Positions 54,099 to 62,761 of a DNA stretch of 64,000 bases are shown piece after piece. The notes under the pieces were generated by a model. That model did no database searches. It saw only the letters and a list, made by a program, of their open reading frames with translations, and was not told where the DNA came from. The DNA comes from Actinomadura sp. DC4 (GTDB taxonomy: Bacteria > Actinomycetota > Actinomycetes > Streptosporangiales > Streptosporangiaceae). The stretch is taken from assembly GCF_030406325.1 (NCBI RefSeq), contig NZ_JAUEQY010000034.1, positions 1 to 64,000 of the forward strand, in the 5' to 3' direction. Every line of letters starts with the position of its first letter. Within the stretch, counting starts at the first letter, position 1. Both the position numbers and the translations under genes were made by a program.

Positions 54099-55519
54099 GG
54101 ACTGGACCGCTGGTCGTCATCGGTGACGCTCTGCTCGACGTCGACATCGAGGGCACGGCCGAACGCCTGAGCCCGGACGCGCCGGTCCCGGTCGTCAACT
54201 GCGTGCGCGAGCAGGAGCGGCCCGGCGGGGCGGGCCTGGCCGCACGGCTCGCGGCCGCGATGACCGGTCACGACGTCGTACTGGTCACCGCGGTGGGCGA
54301 CGACCGCGACGGCCGCCGCCTGGAAGAGCTGATGACGCCGTACGCCGAGGTCGTCCGGGTACCGATGTCGGGTACGAGCTCCTGCAAGACGCGGGTACGC
54401 GCAGCCGGGCAGTCGCTCATCCGGATCGACCGGGGCGACGGGCACGTGACGGACGGCCCGCTCTGCTCCCGCGTGGCCGAGGTGCTCGGGCGGGCCGGCG
54501 CCGTCCTGGTCTCCGACTACGGGCGCGGCGTCGCCGCCCACCCCGGCCTCCGGCGGCTCCTCGCCGGCCTGCCGGACGGCGTGCCCCTGGTCTGGGACCC
54601 CCACCCGATGGGCGCGGTGCCGCTGCCCGGGGTGCGGCTGGTGACGCCCAACCACGCCGAGGCGCGGGCGCTCGCCGGGAACGCCGGCGGCCTGGACGCC
54701 GCGCCGCTCACCCAGGCGGCGAGAGACGCCGCGGCGCTGGTCGAGCGCTGGCGGGTCACCGGAGTCGCGGTGACCCTCGGCGAGCGCGGCGCCCTGCTGT
54801 CGGTCGGCGAACCGGCTCCCTACGTCGCCCCGGCCCCGCGGCCGTCGCCCGGCACGCGGGCGGACAGCTGCGGCGCCGGTGACTGCTTCGCGGCGGCCGC
54901 CGCCCATGTTCTGCACGGGGGCGGCGTGGTCACCGAGGCGGTGACCGAGGCCGTACGCCGCGCGAGCGCGTTCGTCGCCGCCGGGGGAGTGGCGGCGTCC
55001 ATGGCGTACGGGAGAGAACCGGCCGGCGCGCCGGAAGGAGATGGGCCGTGGGACCTCGTGCGGCGGGTCCGCGAGGGCGGGGGCCGCGTCGTGGCGACCG
55101 GGGGCTGCTTCGACCTGCTCCATGCCGGCCACGTCAGCATGCTGCGCGAGGCCCGGCGCCTGGGCGCCTGCCTCGTGGTCTGCGTCAACTCCGACGCCTC
55201 CGTACGCGAGCTGAAGGGCCCTGACCGCCCGCTCGTCCCGCTCGCCGACCGCATGCGCGTGCTGTCCGCGCTGGAGTGCGTCGACGCCGTGGCGGTCTTC
55301 GACGAGCTCACGCCGGTCGAGCTCCTGGAGCGGCTGCGGCCGGATGTCTGGGTCAAGGGCGCCGACTACTCCGGCGCCGATCTGGCCGAGACCGCGACCG
55401 TACGCCGCCATGGCGGTGAGGTCGTGCTGCTGCCTTACCTGGACGGCCGGTCCACGAGCCGCCTCGTCGCCCGAGCCCGCGAGACGGCGAGCGTGATCTT
55501 CGGAGGTGATGGTGAGTGA
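54095..55519 (+). CDS. hldE: Bifunctional heptose 7-phosphate kinase / heptose 1-phosphate adenylyltransferase (HldE-like)
   Basis: Two domains: a PfkB-type kinase (about 1-310) with [30 protein letters not shown] and the catalytic [11 protein letters not shown], and a nucleotidyltransferase (about 330-465) with [14 protein letters not shown] (HxGH) and [15 protein letters not shown]. It makes heptose 1,7-bisphosphate and, after GmhB, ADP-heptose. Overlaps gmhA at ATGA and the next gene at GTGA, so the three are translationally coupled. Confidence 0.9.
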   Translation: MRTGPLVVIGDALLDVDIEGTAERLSPDAPVPVVNCVREQERPGGAGLAARLAAAMTGHDVVLVTAVGDDRDGRRLEELMTPYAEVVRVPMSGTSSCKTRVRAAGQSLIRIDRGDGHVTDGPLCSRVAEVLGRAGAVLVSDYGRGVAAHPGLRRLLAGLPDGVPLVWDPHPMGAVPLPGVRLVTPNHAEARALAGNAGGLDAAPLTQAARDAAALVERWRVTGVAVTLGERGALLSVGEPAPYVAPAPRPSPGTRADSCGAGDCFAAAAAHVLHGGGVVTEAVTEAVRRASAFVAAGGVAASMAYGREPAGAPEGDGPWDLVRRVREGGGRVVATGGCFDLLHAGHVSMLREARRLGACLVVCVNSDASVRELKGPDRPLVPLADRMRVLSALECVDAVAVFDELTPVELLERLRPDVWVKGADYSGADLAETATVRRHGGEVVLLPYLDGRSTSRLVARARETASVIFGGDGE

Positions 55520-56484
55520 TCGAGCACGCGGTGGTCACCGGAGGCGCCGGATTCCTCGGCTCCCATGTCTGCGAGCGGCTGCTCGCGCAGGGCGCCGCGG
55601 TGACCTGCATGGACAATTTCCTCACCGGCTCGCCACGGAACGTCGCGCACCTCATGGACCGGCCGCGTTTCCGGCTGACCGAGTGCGACCTGACCGGGTT
55701 CATCCACGTGTCGGGCGACGTCGACCTCGTCCTGCACCTCGCGTCGGCGGCCTCGCCGGCCGACTACCTCAGGCTGCCCATCGAGACGCTGAAGGTCGGC
55801 AGCCTCGGCACGCTGCACGCGCTCGGCCTGGCGCGCGAGAAGGACGCGAGGTTCGTCCTGGCCTCCACGAGCGAGGTGTACGGTGACCCGCTGCGGCACC
55901 CCCAGCGGGAGGACTACTGGGGCAACGTGAACCCGGTCGGGCCGCGCAGCGTCTACGACGAGGCCAAGCGTTACGCCGAGGCTCTCACCACCGCGTACCG
56001 CAACAGCCGGGAGGTCGACACCGGCATCGTACGGATCTTCAACACCTACGGCCCGCGCATGCGCCCGCACGACGGCCGGGCGATCCCGACGTTCGTCCGC
56101 CAGGCGCTGACCGGGCAGCCGCTGACCGTGACCGGCGACGGCAGCCAGACCCGGTCGATCTGCTACGTCGACGACACGGTCGAGGGGATCCTGGCGATGG
56201 CCCGCGACGACTTCGCCGGGCCGGTCAACATCGGCAACCCCGAGGAGCTGACCATGCTCGGCCTCGCGGAGCTGATCCGCGACCTCGCCGGCTCCCGGTC
56301 GCCCATCGTCTTCGTGGAGCGGCCGACCGACGACCCGATGGTCCGCCGGCCCGACATCACCCTCGCGCGCGAGCGGCTGGGCTGGCAGGCGAGCGTGACC
56401 GGCCTCGACGGCCTGCGCCGTACGGTCGAGTGGTTCGCGGGCGAACTCGACGTGACGACCGGTGGGCGCGTCATCAGCACCTGA
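55516..56484 (+). CDS. NAD-dependent sugar epimerase/decarboxylase (UXS-like)
   Basis: The 322-residue SDR protein has [40 protein letters not shown] and [10 protein letters not shown] (catalytic Tyr and Lys); [17 protein letters not shown] is close to UDP-glucuronate decarboxylases. In this locus it may supply a pentose donor or act on the heptose (as an epimerase), which the sequence cannot settle. GTG 55516 overlaps the hldE stop. Its end overlaps by 11 bp the end of the convergent GT9 gene. Confidence 0.82.
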   Translation: MIEHAVVTGGAGFLGSHVCERLLAQGAAVTCMDNFLTGSPRNVAHLMDRPRFRLTECDLTGFIHVSGDVDLVLHLASAASPADYLRLPIETLKVGSLGTLHALGLAREKDARFVLASTSEVYGDPLRHPQREDYWGNVNPVGPRSVYDEAKRYAEALTTAYRNSREVDTGIVRIFNTYGPRMRPHDGRAIPTFVRQALTGQPLTVTGDGSQTRSICYVDDTVEGILAMARDDFAGPVNIGNPEELTMLGLAELIRDLAGSRSPIVFVERPTDDPMVRRPDITLARERLGWQASVTGLDGLRRTVEWFAGELDVTTGGRVIST

Positions 56485-57379
56485 TCGCGAGCAGGCCCGC
56501 GACGGCCGCCAGGACCTCCTCGACGGAGATCAGGAGGAGCCGCGGGTCGGTCGCGGCGCCGTGGGCGTCGCCGGGCCGGTCGCCGGAGCCGTGCCAGAGC
56601 GCGACGTGCTCCGGCCGGCCGGGCGGCGGTCCCCACAGGGCCGGCGACACCGGCCCGAAGAGCGTGACCGAGGGTGTGCCGTAGGCCGTGGCCAGGTGAG
56701 AGACGCCGGTGTCGTTGCAGATCACGACCCGTGCGGACGCGACGAGGGCGGCCAGGCCGAGTAGGTCCGTGGCGGGCGCGCGGGGAAGGCCCGCCTCGTC
56801 GGCGACGGCCCGGGTGAGCGAGCGCTCGGTCCCGGTGACGACGACCCGGTGACCCCCGCGGGACAGCGCGCGGGCGACCGCCGCGAAACGACCGGCGGGC
56901 CAGCGGCGTCCCTCGCTCGCCGCGCCGGGATGCACCACGACGACGCCGGACGGGGCCGCGACCGGCGGCGGGGCCAGTGACAGAGCGCCCGGGTCGGCCG
57001 GGACGCCGTACCACTCCAGCAGCCGGCACCACCGCAGGACCTCGTGCTCGCCCGGCTCCCACCACGGCCCGTTCGCGTACGGGGCCTGCGGCGAGGCGTA
57101 CAGCATCGTCCGCCGCGCGGTCAGCGCCGCGACGAGGCGGTGACTCGCCGGGCCGTCGCCGTGCAGGTCGGCCGCCACGTCCGGAGGCGGGCCGGTCCAG
57201 GCGACCGGCGCCAGCTCGGCGGCCGGCAGCACGCGGTCGACGGCCCCGGTCAGTGCGGCCAGCGGCGCGAGCGCGGCCGGCGCGGCCAGGACCGTCTCGT
57301 GGCCGGGGAACGCCGCGCGCAGCGCGCGGTAGGCGGGCACCCCGGTGAGGAAGTCACCCAGCCCGAGGGCGCGGAGCAT
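56474..57379 (-). CDS. GT9-family heptosyltransferase-like glycosyltransferase
   Basis: The 301-residue GT-B protein has [20 protein letters not shown] at the N-terminus, [20 protein letters not shown] and the GT9 signature [20 protein letters not shown] followed by FGPVSP. These motifs match ADP-heptose:LPS heptosyltransferases. ATG 57379 was chosen; the gene lies 8 bp after the stop of its upstream neighbour. With the ADP-heptose genes nearby, a heptose donor is likely. Confidence 0.87.
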   Translation of the reverse strand: MLRALGLGDFLTGVPAYRALRAAFPGHETVLAAPAALAPLAALTGAVDRVLPAAELAPVAWTGPPPDVAADLHGDGPASHRLVAALTARRTMLYASPQAPYANGPWWEPGEHEVLRWCRLLEWYGVPADPGALSLAPPPVAAPSGVVVVHPGAASEGRRWPAGRFAAVARALSRGGHRVVVTGTERSLTRAVADEAGLPRAPATDLLGLAALVASARVVICNDTGVSHLATAYGTPSVTLFGPVSPALWGPPPGRPEHVALWHGSGDRPGDAHGAATDPRLLLISVEEVLAAVAGLLAIRC

Positions 57380-57387
57380 GAGCAGCC

Positions 57388-58305
57388 TCAGCCCGCCACC
57401 TCCCGCAGCAGGCGGTCCCAGTCGTCGAGGAACCGCCGCAGGCCGTACCGGCCCAGGACCGACGCGCGGGCCGCCCGCCCGGACTCGGCCGCCGCGGCGG
57501 GATCGTCGAGGAACCGGCGGATGGCCGTCCGCAGCACGTCGATCCGCGTCGAGACCACACCCGCCTCCGGCGGCACCGCCTCGACGGCCTCGGTGGTGGC
57601 CAGCGCCACGACCGGCATGCCCAGGTGCATCGCCTCCAGCAGCGACAGGCCGAGCGAGGTCCACCGGATCGGGTGGACGTAGACCCGGCGCCGGGCCAGT
57701 TCGGCGTGCATGCGGTCCTGGGGGAGGTCCTCGTGGGTACGGCAGCCGGTCAGCCCGCCGACCTTCATCCCGAACACGTCCAGCGGCGCGCCGAGCCGGG
57801 GCAGCAGGTCGGTGCCGACATAGCGGCCCCGGCGCAGCGGCTCGTTGACGACCACGGCGGCGCGCGGCAGCTCGCCGGTCCACAGCGGCCCCGGGTCGAC
57901 CACGCCGTGCTCGATCACCGTCGTCGGCGTGGACCCGGCGTCCCAGAACAGCGCGTTGAAGTGGGTGACGTGCACCAGGCGCACGTCGTGCCGGTCGGCC
58001 ATCGGGTGCCGGGTGAGCGGGACGTCGCCCCAGGGCGCGTCGTGCTCGAGGTAGACCATCGGGACGCGTCCGAGGGGGCCGATGAGCTCCAGCTCGTCCG
58101 GCCGCTGGAGGATGACCACGTCGGGTTCGGCCTCGGCGAGCCGGTCCAGCGGCACCTCGCGGGCGGACGCCGGCCAGTCCCACGTACGGGCACGGCCCCG
58201 CCCGTACGGCCCGCGGCCGGGCGTCACCGGGATCAGGTACTCATGCGCGCCCTGCACGAGGGCGGTCGTGTACGAGCCGTGGACGTGCCAGAGCAGGACC
58301 CTCAC
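57388..58305 (-). CDS. Glycosyltransferase (GT4-like), putative
   Basis: The 305-residue protein looks like a shortened GT-B enzyme: VRVLLWHVHGSYTTALVQG at the start, VVILQRPDELEL, VYLEHDAPWG, VTHFNALFWDAG, and the C-terminal SLGLSLLEAMHLGMPVVALA (EAMHLGMP, the GT4-type donor loop). GTG 58305 overlaps the stop of the preceding GT9 gene (GTGA). Acceptor and donor are unknown. Confidence 0.75.
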   Translation of the reverse strand: MRVLLWHVHGSYTTALVQGAHEYLIPVTPGRGPYGRGRARTWDWPASAREVPLDRLAEAEPDVVILQRPDELELIGPLGRVPMVYLEHDAPWGDVPLTRHPMADRHDVRLVHVTHFNALFWDAGSTPTTVIEHGVVDPGPLWTGELPRAAVVVNEPLRRGRYVGTDLLPRLGAPLDVFGMKVGGLTGCRTHEDLPQDRMHAELARRRVYVHPIRWTSLGLSLLEAMHLGMPVVALATTEAVEAVPPEAGVVSTRIDVLRTAIRRFLDDPAAAAESGRAARASVLGRYGLRRFLDDWDRLLREVAG

Positions 58306-59291
58306 GCCGTCATCTCCTCGACGGCGGCCACGACGTCGGCCGGGCCCACGGACGTCAGGCAGGGATGCCCGGGGACCGGGCACTCCCGCGCGCGGGTGCC
58401 CCGGCACGCCGCCTGCTGGTCGCCGAGCAGCACGTGCCGGACGCCGTACGGCGCCCAGCGCACGGCCGGGATCACCGGGGCGAACAGCGACACGACCGGT
58501 GTGCCGACGGCGGCGGCGAGGTGCGCGGGACCGGTGTTGGCGACGACGATCGCGCTCGCCCCGTCCAGGACGCCGGCCAGCTCGGCGAAGGTCGTACGGC
58601 CGCCGAGGTCGAGCCCGGCGTCGCCGGCGACCCGTGCGGTCAGCGCCCGCTCCGCCGGCCCGCCGGTCACCACCGGCCGCCAGCCGCGCGCGGCGAGATC
58701 GCGCACGGTACGGACGTAGTGCGCCTCGGGCCAGGCGCGGGCGGACACCGAGACCCCGGGATGAAGCACCACGTAGGACCCGGCGATGGAGTGGGCGCGG
58801 GGCAGCGGCCGGCGGACGGCGAGGCGGCCCTCGTCGCCCGGCGGCAGGGAGAAACCCGCCGCGCGGGCCAGGGACAGGGCACGTTCGGCCTCCGGGATGT
58901 CGTCCTCGACCCGGTGCCGGACGTCGAGCAGCGACCCGGGGTAGTCCTCGCTGATCGCCGCGACGTGCCGGACGCCGGCGAGGCGCAGCAGCAGGGCGGC
59001 CGGGAGCGGCGACTGGTGGAAGGAGGTCACGACGATCGCCCGGTCGAACCCCTCCAGCCGCGCGACCACGTCGTCGATGCCGGCGCGGTCCACCGGCGGC
59101 GGATCGAACCCGGCCCAGGGCGCGCGCCAGACCAGCACCTCGTCCACGCCGGGCAGCATCCGCGCGGCGTCGGCACCGTGCGGTCCGGCGAGCATCGTCA
59201 CCGTCCGCGATCCGGCCGCGATCGCCCGTACGGCCGGGCCGCACAGGAGCACGTCACCGGCGTTGTCGAGCCGGACGACGAGCGTCCTCAT
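58302..59291 (-). CDS. GT9-family heptosyltransferase-like glycosyltransferase
   Basis: The 329-residue protein has the GT9 start RTLVVRLDNAGDVLLCGPAV, VVLHPGVSVSARAWP, PVVTGGPAERALT, and VVANTGPAHLAAAVGTPVVS followed by LFAPVIP. It is the second heptosyltransferase-like gene in the locus. ATG 59291 overlaps the stop of the upstream GT2-GmhB fusion gene (ATGA). The end ...RECPVPGHPC may form a Cys cluster. Confidence 0.87.
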   Translation of the reverse strand: MRTLVVRLDNAGDVLLCGPAVRAIAAGSRTVTMLAGPHGADAARMLPGVDEVLVWRAPWAGFDPPPVDRAGIDDVVARLEGFDRAIVVTSFHQSPLPAALLLRLAGVRHVAAISEDYPGSLLDVRHRVEDDIPEAERALSLARAAGFSLPPGDEGRLAVRRPLPRAHSIAGSYVVLHPGVSVSARAWPEAHYVRTVRDLAARGWRPVVTGGPAERALTARVAGDAGLDLGGRTTFAELAGVLDGASAIVVANTGPAHLAAAVGTPVVSLFAPVIPAVRWAPYGVRHVLLGDQQAACRGTRARECPVPGHPCLTSVGPADVVAAVEEMTA

Positions 59292-60748
59292 CGTCTCTCT
59301 CCGAGGGCGAAGCGGACCGCGTCGGTCAGGGAGACGGCCACGCGGGCTCCGCGGACCTCCGCCGCCAGGGTCGCGGCCGTCGGGACCAGGACGCTGCGTG
59401 CCCCGGCCGCCCGCGCGGCGGCCACGTCCGAGCCCACGTCGCCGATCAGCACGCACTCCTCCGGGCGTACCCCCAGCGCCCTGGCGGCCTCGACCACCAG
59501 CCCCGGCGCCGGTTTGCGGCAGCCGCATCCGTCCGCGTGCGGGCACACCTTCCAGGTGCCGAACGGGCCGAGAAGCTCCTCCACCCGCTTGTTGACGTGC
59601 TCGACCTGGTCCTCGGTGATGAGGCCGCGGGCGATGCCGGACTGGTTGGAGACCACTCCGGTGCGCAGCCCCGCCGTCCTCGCCAGGCGTACCGCCTCGG
59701 CCGCGTCGGGCATGGGCTCCACCTGGCCGGGATCACCGTTGTACGGCACGTCGCGTACGAGCGTGCCGTCGCGGTCGAACAGGACGGCCCGCGCCGGTCC
59801 GGGCCAGGCCCGCTGGTGACGGGCCGCCGCCAGCCCGCGCAGCCAGTGCCAGGTGGCGAGCGGCGGGATGAACACGCTGGTCACGGCCATCGTCAGGACC
59901 TCGTCGCGGGTTCGCGGGCCGGGCGCGATCCGGGCCGCGGCGAACTCCGCGACGCCCGTGAGAGCGACGGCGCCGGCGAGGGCCGCGGACCCGCGGCGGC
60001 CGGCGAGCGCCAGGCCGGCGGCCAGCGTCCCGGCGGCGGTGATCGCCAGGTGACCCGCGCGGCGGCCCGCCCGGGCCCTGGCGCGCAGGTGCCAGCCGGG
60101 GCCGTGGACCGCGCGCATCAGCGCGTCGTCGGCGTTGCCGGCCTGCGCCCGCAGGCTCGCCCACCGGGACGCGGCACGTACGGGATGGATCGTGTGCCGC
60201 TCGCCCCTGACCAGGACCCAGCCGGCGTCCAGCGTCCGCAGCGCCAGGTCGGCGTCCTCACGGAACGCGCGGGGAAACCGCTCGTCGAAACCGCCGGTCT
60301 CCACGAGGGCGTCGCGCCGGTAGGCCATGTCCGCGGTGATCCACGACGCCTCGGCCAGGCCGGCGGTGCCGCGCTCCCGATCGGTGGGCCGCCGGCCCGC
60401 GGGCAGCGGCACGGTGACGTGGCCCTGGACCCCGCCGGTCTCCGGTGAGGCGTTCGCCAGGTCCCGTACCAGGTCCTCGCGCCAGGCCCCGGTGACCCGC
60501 ACGTCGTCGTCCAGGAACACCACCCACGGCGCCACCGTCGCCCGCCAGCCCGCGTTGCGCGCCGCCGCAGGTCCCCGGCCGCCGGTGCGGACGACCCGGC
60601 CGGGCACGTCGAGGGGCGGCCCGCCGCCGGGCCGGTCGTCGACGACGACGATCTCCTCCGGTTCAGGACCCCGCGCGCGGGCGAGCGCGGTCAGACAGTC
60701 GGCGAGGCACGCGCGGCCGATGGTCGGGACCACGACGGCGTACCTCAC
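59288..60748 (-). CDS. Fusion of a GT2 glycosyltransferase with a GmhB-like heptose-bisphosphate phosphatase
   Basis: The 486-residue protein begins with a GT2 domain (about 1-220): YAVVVPTIGRACLADCL, IVVVDDRPGG, VVFLDDDVRVTG, RAFREDADLALRTLDAGW. Two hydrophobic segments follow (about 235-300). From about 318 a HAD phosphatase begins: AVLFDRDGTLVRDVPYNGDP (Asp nucleophile at about 324-326), VVSNQSGIARG, a Zn-type cluster CPHADGCGCRKPAPGL, and GDVGSDVAAARAAG. The last domain matches GmhB (D,D-heptose 1,7-bisphosphate phosphatase), the third enzyme of the ADP-heptose route. The GTG start overlaps the stop of the carbamoyltransferase gene. Confidence 0.87.
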   Translation of the reverse strand: MRYAVVVPTIGRACLADCLTALARARGPEPEEIVVVDDRPGGGPPLDVPGRVVRTGGRGPAAARNAGWRATVAPWVVFLDDDVRVTGAWREDLVRDLANASPETGGVQGHVTVPLPAGRRPTDRERGTAGLAEASWITADMAYRRDALVETGGFDERFPRAFREDADLALRTLDAGWVLVRGERHTIHPVRAASRWASLRAQAGNADDALMRAVHGPGWHLRARARAGRRAGHLAITAAGTLAAGLALAGRRGSAALAGAVALTGVAEFAAARIAPGPRTRDEVLTMAVTSVFIPPLATWHWLRGLAAARHQRAWPGPARAVLFDRDGTLVRDVPYNGDPGQVEPMPDAAEAVRLARTAGLRTGVVSNQSGIARGLITEDQVEHVNKRVEELLGPFGTWKVCPHADGCGCRKPAPGLVVEAARALGVRPEECVLIGDVGSDVAAARAAGARSVLVPTAATLAAEVRGARVAVSLTDAVRFALGERR

Positions 60749-62355
60749 GCCGGCCTCCTCAGCACGAACGGACCGATTGCCAGCAGGTCGACGGGGGTCG
60801 CGCCGAAGCACTCCAGCGCGTCGCGCGGGCTGTCGACCATCGGCCGGCCCGCGGTGTTGAGGCTGGTGTTGACCACGACGGGCAGGCCGGTACGCCGTTC
60901 GAACGCCGCCAGCATCCGCGCGACGAGGGGCTCGGCCCCGGCGTCCACGGTCTGCACCCGCGCGGTGCCGTCGACGTGCACGACGGCCGGGATCCGGTCC
61001 TGCCAGGCGGGCGCCACGTCGTGCACGAACAGCATGTAGGGGCTCGGCAGCGGGCCGCGCGTGAAGATCTCCTCGGCACGGTCGGCCCGCACCATCGGCG
61101 CGACGGGACGGAACTGCTCGCGCCCCTTGACGTCGTTCAGCCGCTCCAGGTTCGCCCGGCGGCCCGGATGGGCCAGGAGCGACCGGTGCCCCAGCGCCCG
61201 CGGGCCGTACTCCCCGCGGCCCTGGAACCAGGCGACGATGCCGTCCCGGGCGAGCGTCTCGGCCACGGTCTCGGCCACGTCGGCCGGCCGCTCGTACGGC
61301 ACCCGCGCGGTCCGCAGTGCCCGTTCGATCTCCGCGTCACCGAAACCGCGGCCCAGGTCGGGGACGAACTCCACCGGCCCGCTCCGCGCCAGGTGCAGCG
61401 CCGCGCCGAGCGCGGTGCCCGCGTCGCCCGCGGCCGGCTGTACCCAGACGTTCTCGAACGGGCCCTGGCGGGCCAGCACCGTGTTGGCCACGCAGTTGAG
61501 CCCCGTGCCGCCGGCGATCATGAGCGTCCGGTCCCCGGTGCGCTCGTGCAGCCAGCGGGCGAGCTCCAGCAGCACCTCCTCCAGCCGGCGCTGGAGACTC
61601 GCCGCCAGGTCCGCGTGCTCGTTGGTCCACGGATCGCCTGGAGCGCGGGCCGGCGCGAGCCGGGGCCAGTCGATCCCGCCGGTGACGAAACCGCCGTCGC
61701 CGGTCGTCCGCACGACCGCTCGCAGCTGCTCCAGGTGGCGGGGCTTGCCGTAGGAGGCCAGCGCCATCACCTTGTACTCATCGCTGGATCGCAGGAAACC
61801 GAGGTGCTCGGTGAGATCCTCATACATCAGGCCGAGGGAGTGCGGCAGATCCTGGCTCGCCAGGACCTCCAGGCCGTCGGGGGAGTTGCGCCCGGCCAGG
61901 TGGGAGGCGCGCTCGCCGCGGCCGTCGCACACGAGCACGCTGCCGGTACGGCCGAGGGTCGCCGAGGCGGCGTGGGCGACGTGGTGCGGGACGAACCGGA
62001 CCTTGCCCGGGTCCAGCCCGGGAAGGGCGCCGGCCAGGAGACTCGGCGCCTCCTCGGCGTACATCGTCCGCAGGTGGTCCCACGGATCGGCCAGCCCCAT
62101 CTCCGCGACCGGCCGGACCAGCGACGGGTCGTAGGAGAACCCGACGAGGTCGACGTCCTCGGACCGCAGACCGGCGTGGTCCAGGCACCAGCGCGCCGAG
62201 AGCACGGGCTGCTCCCACGCCGAGAACGGAACGGGACGCTTGCCGTGTTTCCGGCGGCTGAAGCGCTCCTCCTCGGCCGCCGCCACGATCCGCCCGTCCA
62301 CCACCAGCGCGGCGGCCGGATCGTGAAAGACGGCGTTGATCCCCAGGACCCGCAC
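60745..62355 (-). CDS. NodU/CmcH-family carbamoyltransferase
   Basis: The 536-residue protein has the N-terminal ASKHA-type domain (GINAVFHDPAAALVVDGRI, AAAEEERFSRRKHGKRPVP), LMIAGGTGLNCVANT, and the C-terminal YrdC-like part with QGRGEYGPRALGHRSLLA and LPVVVNTSLNTAGRPMV. It transfers a carbamoyl group from carbamoyl phosphate through carbamoyl-AMP to a hydroxyl, here probably on a heptose or other sugar of the glycan. It is the first gene of the minus-strand glycan operon. The space to 62504 holds no gene. Confidence 0.9.
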   Translation of the reverse strand: MRVLGINAVFHDPAAALVVDGRIVAAAEEERFSRRKHGKRPVPFSAWEQPVLSARWCLDHAGLRSEDVDLVGFSYDPSLVRPVAEMGLADPWDHLRTMYAEEAPSLLAGALPGLDPGKVRFVPHHVAHAASATLGRTGSVLVCDGRGERASHLAGRNSPDGLEVLASQDLPHSLGLMYEDLTEHLGFLRSSDEYKVMALASYGKPRHLEQLRAVVRTTGDGGFVTGGIDWPRLAPARAPGDPWTNEHADLAASLQRRLEEVLLELARWLHERTGDRTLMIAGGTGLNCVANTVLARQGPFENVWVQPAAGDAGTALGAALHLARSGPVEFVPDLGRGFGDAEIERALRTARVPYERPADVAETVAETLARDGIVAWFQGRGEYGPRALGHRSLLAHPGRRANLERLNDVKGREQFRPVAPMVRADRAEEIFTRGPLPSPYMLFVHDVAPAWQDRIPAVVHVDGTARVQTVDAGAEPLVARMLAAFERRTGLPVVVNTSLNTAGRPMVDSPRDALECFGATPVDLLAIGPFVLRRPA

Positions 62356-62504
62356 GTCCCACCCCCCTCGCGCTCACCCGTCTCACCAGGCGTTCTACCC
62401 CCGCGACCGCCCGATCACGTGTACGGTCCGGCGGTGCGTGCGGGGGCGTAATCGGGGTGTAAAACGAGCGTGAAGTTTCGCCCAGGCCGGGGGCGAGGAG
62501 ACGC

Positions 62505-62708
62505 TCAGAGCGGCCGTTCGAGCCGGTCGGGGGTGACCGACACGACGTCCTCGAGGGCGGCGAGGCGGGGCAGGTCCGCAGCCGAGCGCAGCGTGAGGAC
62601 CACTCGGTCCGGCGGCAGGTCCCGTACCGGCCGAGCGCCCTCGATGGCGCGCAGCCGTACGCGGAAGTCCGCGATCGTCCCGGAGACACCGACGATGTAG
62701 ACGAACAA
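62505..62708 (-). CDS. Small hypothetical protein resembling a subtilase propeptide (I9-like)
   Basis: A 67-residue frame from TTG 62708 with actinomycete codon bias and GGAG-like bases upstream. VRDLPPDRVVLTLRSAADLP and LAALEDVVSVTPDR resemble inhibitor-I9/propeptide ends (a strand, then a loop to the protease site). It lies directly downstream of a subtilisin-family gene, in the same direction. Homology is weak and the start uncertain. Confidence 0.4.
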   Translation of the reverse strand: MFVYIVGVSGTIADFRVRLRAIEGARPVRDLPPDRVVLTLRSAADLPRLAALEDVVSVTPDRLERPL

Positions 62709-62761
62709 CGATCTCAGCTCCGTACGGCGGGGCCCGGCAGGACCGGGCCCCGCCGAGCCGG

